Shown here piece after piece: positions 40,801 through 49,800 of a stretch of DNA of 64,000 nt. The notes beneath the pieces are model-generated. The model worked only from the letters and a program-made list of their open reading frames with translations, ran no database searches and was not told where the DNA came from. Position 1 is the first letter of the stretch. Each line of letters starts with the position of its first letter. The stretch comes from Thalassobium sp. R2A62 (GTDB lineage: Bacteria; Pseudomonadota; Alphaproteobacteria; Rhodobacterales; Rhodobacteraceae). Position numbers and translations under genes: made by a program. The stretch spans positions 729,852-793,851 of the forward strand of contig NZ_GG697169.2 of NCBI RefSeq assembly GCF_000161835.1, written 5' to 3'.

Positions 40801-43800
40801 GACGCTGCGCCTGCACCACCGGTGCCCGCCGCACCAACACCGGCGGCCACGACGACCACATTGGCATCAATGTCGATCTTGTTAAGCGTCCGGACCGTCA
40901 CCGATCCGGCCCCACCCGCGCCGATATTGCTCAGCCCGGCAATGGTTTCGCCGCTGATATCATTGATAGAATTGGCCCCGCCACCGGCAAGCGCGATCCC
41001 CGTCGCACCACCAGCTGCCACCGCCACCGAAGCCGCGACAGAGGTGGAGTTGATCTCAAGCTTGTCGCTGCCGCTTTCGGTGTCTGCGAACACCTCCAAC
41101 GCGCCGGATTTCGCATCCAGCGCGCCGGCAGCGCTAAAGCCGCTGATCCGCGCTTTGGTCGAGGCGTCGATGGAGTTGATCGAAATACCGACAGCAATCG
41201 ACAGGGCCACGTTCGATCCGCCGCCAGCCGCAACTGCAACTGCAGCCGAGCCGATCACAGCGGTGATTTTCGATAGGTTCAGTGCACCGACATGAATGCC
41301 GTTCGCAACGGTCCGGTGACTGCTATTGCTGCCCACGATCTCAGCCAGAACACGGGACGAGCCATAGTTGCCAGCCCCTGCCCCGGCGCCAGCCGCCGAA
41401 AGGCCAAAGCCACCCGATGCCGCAACCGCAACCGAAGCCGCAAGAACCACAGCAGTGATGATGTTGTCGGACCGCGCATCGACATCCAGCGCGCTATCAA
41501 GCGTGACCGCGCTGTCGGCGATCCGTGCCGCCACAACATAGCCTTCGCCCGCAGGCAGCCCGACGATCGGGTCGTCGAGGCCCTGGGTTTCGTTTGATGC
41601 TGCCGAAACACCCAACGAGAACGACAGGCCACCACCTGATCCCGCCGAAACCGAAACCGCAATACCGACCACGACCGATACGATCTGCGCGGTGCCATGC
41701 GCGTTCACTTTCATCGCGTTGGCACCCGTGATCGTAGCACCCGACACAACCGCGTACGTTGCGCCTGCAATGATGTTGCCGCTACCCGCGCCGCCGCCTG
41801 CAAAGGCAATCGCGCCCGATGTAGCAGCCACAGCGGCAGCCAGTGATACGGCCGCGATCAGCCCGGAATTTTCCGCATCCACATAGATGTTGGTGCTCCC
41901 ACCACCGGTGGCGTTGACGGTGCCTGAAAGCCGCGCGCCGACTTCGCCAGAGATCTTGTTGACCGCCGCCGAGAACCCGACAGCGCCGCCAACGGTGGAC
42001 CCGCCGACGGCCGCAGCCGCGCCGATAGCGACCGCGATGATATCCGCGTCGTTGCGGGCCAGAACACCCAGATCAGCCTGATTTTGCAAGTTGACCGTGG
42101 CACTTCCGATCTCGGCAATGATCGAGCTGTCGATATTGGAATAGGCCACGCTGCCTGCGACCGCGATGGCAATCGCCTGCCCCGGCCCAATGGCTGCTGC
42201 CGCGCCCACCGACACCACGACAATGCCACTGGCATCATCGGCCTTCACCAGCAGACCCTTGGTCTGACCCGCTTCGCCGTCAATGATTGCGGTCGTGTCG
42301 GTGTTGGTCAGGTTGAAGTTCGCACCGCCATCAACAGAGGCTTTGATCTCGCGGTCAACCTCGGTGTAGGCGAGGTTGAAGCCGATTCCGACCATTTTCG
42401 AACCGCCGATTGCGGCGGTGATGTTGACCATCTGCGACCGCAGATCGGATTTATCGAGTGTATTATCGTCCTGGCTGAACGCATCGTCATCGAGACCGTC
42501 AATAGCACTAGTCAAGTAGGCGTTGTCCTGCCCTGCCCCGACTGGTTTGCGCGACCCGGCGGTGATCTGAACATGGCCGGACGCGTTGACCGTCACCGGG
42601 CCATTCACGCTGGACAGGATCGACCGGTTGCTGGTGATCGTGCCGAAGGCCGCGCCGACGCCGCCATAGCTCAGCCCGACACCGACCGCACCCGCGATGG
42701 ACACGACTGTTGAGCTCTCCTGCGCCGAAACCGTTAGGTCCCGCAGCGTCCATGTCTTGGCGCTGGTCGGCGCAACGGATGAGCTTACAGCACCACTGAG
42801 CGTGGTAACGGCAATTGAGCCGCCAAGAGCGAAACCACCCGAGCCCGCGCCACCGATCGCGATGGTCACATTGGTCTGGTTGGCGCGTGCGATGACCGAC
42901 GCGTCATTGGTCATGGAAACCGTACCATTGACCTGCGTCGTTACGGCTGTGTCAATCAAAGCAATTGCAATACCCGCACCGCCTGCGCCGCCCTTGGACG
43001 GATCGAACGCAATGCCGACGCCACCTGCAATGGTCGTGTGATCGGAAACATTGACCGCTTCAGCACGCATCGATCCGGTGCCCGCTAGGGTCGAGGTTAC
43101 ATCCACGACAACCTTGGTGCCAATATCGTTGCGGTTCACCGCCGCGCTACCAGCCAGCGCGAAACTTTTCGCAACTGCAGCCCCGACCGCGATGGACACC
43201 ATCGTCAGGTCCGATGTGGCAACGGCCGACAACAGACCCGACCCGCTGGTCAGCGTTGACCCGGTGACCAGAACCTCGGTCCCGCGTGTCTGGCCAGCGT
43301 CATTTTCGGCTTCGCCCGCGATGTTGACTGCAATCGCAACACCAACGGCAGCCTTGCCGGTCGAAACGGCGACACCGCCAGCCGTGACGGCAAGCGCGCT
43401 TTCGTCGAAGGCAATGAGCCCAAGCGCGCCAGTGCCTGCCACCGAAATCGTGCTGCCGGTTGATTCCACAACCGTGCTGCCATTGTAGACGTTGATCGCC
43501 ACCATGCCGACGCCTGCGCCCTTGGCACTAGCTCCGATTGATGCCGCAGCCCCGAAACTGAGGTTCACAAGCGTGATCGAGTTCACTGCCGTCGCTTTTA
43601 GCGAAGCAGCCTCAATCCCGCTGCCCATGATGACATGATCAACATGGGTTTCCACCAGACTGCCGATCACGGCGATGCCGACGGCGACGCCAACCCCGGC
43701 AGCTCCACCATAGGCACCCGCGCCCGAGATATGCAGCCAAAGAGTGTCATTGCGCGCTTCGATATCCATTGCCGTTGCAGCGCCAAGCGTAATCTGCCTG

Positions 43801-46800
43801 GCGGACTGGCCGAATAAGCCAGCGTCAATTTCAGCCCGGGCGACAGTGACAGTGACCGATCCGGCCACGCCGACGCCTTTGGAGCCTTTTGATACGGCAA
43901 CACCGACGGCCAGGCTGAAGTAGCCCGAATTGTCCCGCGCACGCATCGTCAGGGTGCCCGCGCTCAACATCATCGCAGTCGCGGTCGTCGTCGCAATGCG
44001 CGACGCTATCTCTTTTTGGCTGTCGATCACCACGAAGGCACCTGCAACGCCAACGCCCTTTTGCGTGGTTGTTATGGCACCTGATCCGGCAACCAGAATG
44101 CGGTTAGCCGTGTCTTCGGCCCGCATGGACAGCGACGCCGCGCTCAGGCTTGCCAGACCAGTGATATCGGTCGTGACGAAAATATCCTCTTCAAATCCGA
44201 TAGCGGAGCCAGAGACTGCAAACCCCGAATTTGATTTAGCAGCACCCTTGCTGACCCCAGATCCGACCTTGTCCCCGACACCGGCGGTGTCCGAAGCACC
44301 TGAAGAGGACGGCTGTGAACTGCTAGCCCCGGAGCCCGTGCCCGGAGGAGCCGGTTTGGCTACAGAGGCCGCAATCGACCCCGCCACAAAAGCGCCCTTG
44401 ACCTCGGCGTCCATGGTGATGGCGCCATCGACTGCAATGCTGCCGCCCCCGGTTCCGTCTTCGATCAGAACTTCGGCGCGACGATCGCTCAGGAATGTCA
44501 GCCCCGAAATGCCGACAGCGACACTGTTCGACCCCGATACTGCACCGGCAAACTGCACGATTAATGTCTGTTCGGTCGCATCCAGATCAAGATTTCCCGA
44601 CAGCGTGATGTTCACGCCAGAATGGATCCGGGTAATTGCGGAACTATCAACTGTAGTGTGGTTCCACGACCCATTGAGCGACATCGACGATCCCTTGCCG
44701 CCAGCCGCCGCCAATCCGAAGTTCAGTTGTGATGCATTGCTTGCGACAGTCATATTGTTAGCAATGATCACCGCGTCGCCAATATATGCTTCGGCCTTCG
44801 TCGTCTCAAACAGTACCGAAACCGATGCGCCGACTGCTTTTTTGGTCTCACCCTCACCAGCCGGGTTCTGGACCGCTTTGCGGTCCTTCACATTATTTTT
44901 GTGGTTATTATAGAATTCGCCAAGTCCCTTCTTGAAGCCCTTGTCGCGCGCAGGATCGGGTGCTGCATCTAGGGTTGGTCCAAACGGTGCAAAATTGCCG
45001 TGCAGGGCAATCATGTCATTTTGTGCGGCGGCGCTGACATTCACATGATGCGTTGTGCCGGCGGTGCCGACATCAAGTCCAGTATCGGTGACGACAATCT
45101 TGGCGCCATCCTCCACCTTGGCATTGGCCTGGAAATCCAGAATCACGACTGAAGTCGCAACTGCGATGCTCAGGGTTTCACCGCGCGCAAAGCTCTGGGC
45201 CCAGATGTCAAACAGGTTCGAGGCAAGGCCAAAGTTGTCATCTACATGGTCCGCTGCCGTTCCGACCAGATCGAGGATCGAGACATTCGGAGAGAACTCT
45301 TCCCAATTATTAACTTCATTGACGTAGTCTTCGGTGCTGAGATCAACCTGTGTCTGGGGCAGCAGGGCCTTGTAGCGTTTATCACCGTCCTCGACAACGT
45401 CACCCACATTAATGTTTTTGACGCCGTCCGTAGATTTAAAATCCGGCGAGGATGCAGCATCTATGATCGGCGCCACAAGTGTCGCACCCCAAAGCCCAAG
45501 TGGGTCGATTTTGTTCTCAGACGCGGCCTTGACGGATACTGCGCCCCGCGCGCGCAGGGTCGTGTTGCCTTCGATGATCGCGTCAGCGTCGATATCCATC
45601 ACACCTACATTTATCGCGACACTGCCACCGGCCTTGGACGAGCCTGCACCGCTTTTGCCTTCGTTCGACGCCAAAGCGGTCGTTGTCATCTTGGGGCGCG
45701 CCGACACGGTGCTGACAATGTTCGTGGTTTCTCCCACCTTGATCAGGCTGGCAGATCCATCCTTAAAGCCAAGCGAGGCATCCAGATCGTCTTTATCGAC
45801 CAGAATGCTTATCGCGCCCGCGATTTGCACCTTAGGTTTGACCGGCGCTTCATCCAACGTTTCGTCAAGCCATTTGGCAATCTTGTCGCGAAAGTTTTTG
45901 TCTTTATCGTCTTTGGGCGCCGAGTTCGCGCGCTCCTTGATGGCTACGCCGCCAACGGCGCCTGCGGGCACCGCGCCTTTTATAACATCAGAGACAAAAT
46001 TGCCGAGAGACAAGGTGCCGGTTGACGCCCCGGCTAAGAGACCTTGAGTTTCATACGGCAAAAACCAAGCATGCTTCATCTCAAGAGACATTTTATGAGT
46101 CGTGGCCTGCACAACCAGATTTCCACCAACTGTCAGATCTTCACTTGCAACACCGGCACTGGTCGTGTTGACGCCAACCTCAATTGGTACGGCAAGGGTA
46201 AAAACGCCATCGGCGCCGCTAGCGGCTCTGGCCTCGGTGTAGATGCGTTCGATCGTATCTGCGGAAACCCGCAAATCGCCGCCAACTGTGCTGCCTGATT
46301 TGGCCGACACCATCACTTCGTTTTCGACGATGTTCACCGACACCGCGATACCGATTCCCACCCCGGCCAACCCACCACTATCGGCTTTGACCGAGTTCGA
46401 CATATCCGCGATGGACCGAACCTCCATATCGCCCTCTATGTTGAGAAGGCTGTCGATCTGGATCGTGTGATACGCCTCAGACAGACCAACACCGATACCC
46501 GCCACAATGGCGATCGGCGAGGCCGAGTTCAAGCCGTGTGTAATGATCCGAATATCCAGATCACCATGTTCACCTGTCCCGGTCGTGGTGAACGTCGAGT
46601 GCTCGGTGGCTGTAAGATTGATATCAGACACGATCCGCGAATTGGCCGAAATCAGCGCCAAGCTTTCTAGCAAATCCGCAATCATCTCAAGCCCGCCTAC
46701 TAGTGAGGCGCCGAGCGTGTCCCAGAACGATGGGGTCGCAGGATCATCACCGGTGGATACCTCTTTGGCGGGCAGTTTGCCTGCGCGCAGATCGATCCGG

Positions 46801-49800
46801 ATATTTCGGCCTTCGACCTCTGCAGTTCCGGAGCCGCTATCTGCGGCGCCGAATGTGTAGTTAATATCAAGTGCCTGGATTTGGTAGAAGCCCGAGGTCC
46901 ACCGCCGGTCTTCGGACCGGCCCATAAAAAACACATCGCCATTCGACAAAATCTTAGTGCCCCGATCCTGGGTGAAATTCGTCGTCTCGAAGATTAACCG
47001 GTCGGTGTCACTTGCGGACCCAAGTTGCACGATATTGGATTGGACATGGATCGAGTCGGCCTTGATCGTGAACACGCCGGAGCCATAGGTCGTCGTGCCG
47101 CCCGCCAGCGTCAGATCAGAGGTTGTGCTGTCATCCACGCGCGTGATGCGCAGTTCATCCGCGCGTTCCGGCAGGACACCTAGCGTCACCTGATCGGTGA
47201 TACCGGTCAGGATGCTGGACAGGTCACCGCTGAACGTGCCGCTCAGTTCAACGAACACCTGATCATTGGTGTTGTTGGCGGCCGTGGCATCGACATTGAT
47301 CGTCGGCATCGTGAGCGTACCACTGGAGCGTTCGACAATGATTGTGTCTTTTCCGGCGGCCTTCGTGATGGTGTCCGCACCGCCGCCGGTGCGATAGATG
47401 AATTTCCCCGTCAAAGCCGCCGCATCGACGGCCTGAGCCGAACTATCGCCGCGTGCTTCAATGATCTCGACGCCCGAGAACGTCGCGGTCAGGGCGCTCG
47501 CAACCGTCGCGGTCGTGGCGGTGAACACGAAGTCACCGGCTGTTCCGGTCGTGCTGAGGATCAGGTGATCCTTGCCCGCACCGCCTGTCACGACGTCGGC
47601 ACCGCTCCCGGCGATCAACAAGTCGGACCCTGCAGACCCTACAATCGTGTCCGCACCAGCCGTGCCGTCGATCAGCGCGGAGATGCCGCTGCCCATGGAT
47701 GACGTAACCGACGCGCCCGAAAACGCGACATCCGACAGGCCCAGTGCTTCCAGCATGTATGTGTCGACATAGATGTCCTGCACCGTGCCGGAATTGCCCT
47801 GCGTGGTGGAATTGTCGATCTCGACGCCTTCAAAGCGCAGATCGCCCGTGCCCGCAACGGACGAGGTGATGATCAGTTCACCATTGGTGATCACCGCGCT
47901 CAACCCGGTCACTGCATTGAACGCGTCCAGCACGTCCTGCATCGTCGTCGCATCAGCCGTCAGGTCAACGTAAGCCACTGAATCATCGGGGTGGATGACC
48001 TTCAGGTCATAGGCGGTTTCGCCGGTATCAAAGCTGGCCGGGGCAAGTGGGTTGCCGGTAGTCGGGTCCCGGTTCACAACACTCAATTGGTCATTGTCGC
48101 TGGCCCGGATCGGCAAGCCCGCACCAGCGTTCAACGTCGAGAGCTGCGTAGCTGCTGTCAAGGCCCCGGCATTCAAACCGGACGCATCCAGATTGTCATC
48201 CCCGCCCGTGCCGATCAGATGGAAGTCTTCAAAGCCCGTGTGGTTCACCGCGCCCGCCGTCAGGGTCACCGTGGCATCGGTCAGAACCTGGCTGGTCTGG
48301 CCCGAAACCCGAAGCCTGTCAAACCCGTCTCCCCCGGTCAGAACCACACCCGCACTCAGCGGGCCTGCGCCTGTCAGGTTAAGGAAATCGTCGCCTTCAC
48401 CCAGATCGGCGCTGTCATTGGCGCCAAGGGTGACATGGTCAATCCGGGCTGAGCCGGTGATCGACACCGCCCCGCTCCAGCCATCCACATCGGCCCAACC
48501 GGGCACGTCTGTCTGAAAACTGAAGGCTGCGGATTCAATTCCGCTGATGGTTTCCCGCGCGTCTGCACGGGCGCCTGCCGTTGCCACGGCGTTAGCGGTG
48601 AACGCCGTCTGGCTGCCGGCCGAAGGGGTCCAGGTGCCCGCTCCGGACATCGCGAGGCCCAGATCGCGCCCGCCAAAGGCGTTTTCGAAAGTCATCGTGA
48701 TGCTGGTGATCTTGTCATCGCCATCGCGGACGATCGTCAGGTCATAGGCCAGAGTGTCGAACTGGCGCAGCGCCTGAATGGCGGTTTGCACCTGCGCCGT
48801 CGTGGCATCAAAGCCAAGCGCCGCGGTTGTCATCTCGATTCCGTCCAACCCACTGATATTCAGGCGGAAACTGTCATCTGCCCCGCTTGATGCCGGTAAG
48901 GTCAGCGCCAGCGTATAATCGGTGTCGGTCGCGCTGTCATGGTAGAGCCCACCAGCGGTCAGGTCATAGGATCGGAACCCGTCTTCTTTCAGAAGATCGT
49001 TGCCGCCGCCGCCGGTGAAGCTGTCGCGGCCTTCGCCGCCAGTCAGGATATCCGCGAGGGAGCCGCCTATAAGCGTGTCATTGCCGCCATTGCCGATCAG
49101 GAGGACGCTGGCCGAGGTAAGAGCGGACGCGTTGAAGATATTGGCATTGTCGTCGCCCGCCAGACGGATCTCGTTGAACACACCAATAAGGCTATCGATC
49201 TTTGACGTTGCGCTGCTAGTAATCTCGATATTGACGCCTGCAGCCACGCCATCTCGCACGACGCGGTTTCCGGCCACATCCGTAACCACGTAAAACGCAG
49301 CGGATGCGCTGGAATTGGTCATCCGGTCATTGCCAGCCGACCCGATAAACCCATTGTCCACGCCCAAACCGCTGGTCAGAAAATCATTGCCAGCGCCGCC
49401 GTGAAGGGTCGTGCCGCCAGTGAACGCCGCCGCGTTGATCGTCACGGCGGTGGTTGTGGTCTGGGGCGTCAGGATCACGGCCTTGGAAATGCCCAAGAGG
49501 TTTGCAGAGCCATCCGCACTGCTGCCCGTCTGCGCCAAGGCTCCATTGGTCAGCGTCACGGTGCCCTCAGCTGAACGATAGGCGATGGTATCAGTTCCGC
49601 TGCCACCTTCGGCAGCGGCCCCGGCCAGCGTCACCAGACCCAACTGGTCATCACCGTCATGCGCCTCGATCAGCAACGTGGCCGCGTTCCCCAGAAGCGC
49701 GTCGTTCTTGTTGGTGCCGATCAGCGTTCTGACGTCACCTTTGAATTCCGAGAACCCTGCCGCTTCTTCAATCGACAGATCGACAATCACGTCGCCGTCA

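Noticed and set aside
37000-46000. Possible CRISPR or DNA satellite because of visible repetition
   Set aside because: Repeats are at protein level with degenerate DNA and no constant spacers; they lie inside one open frame.
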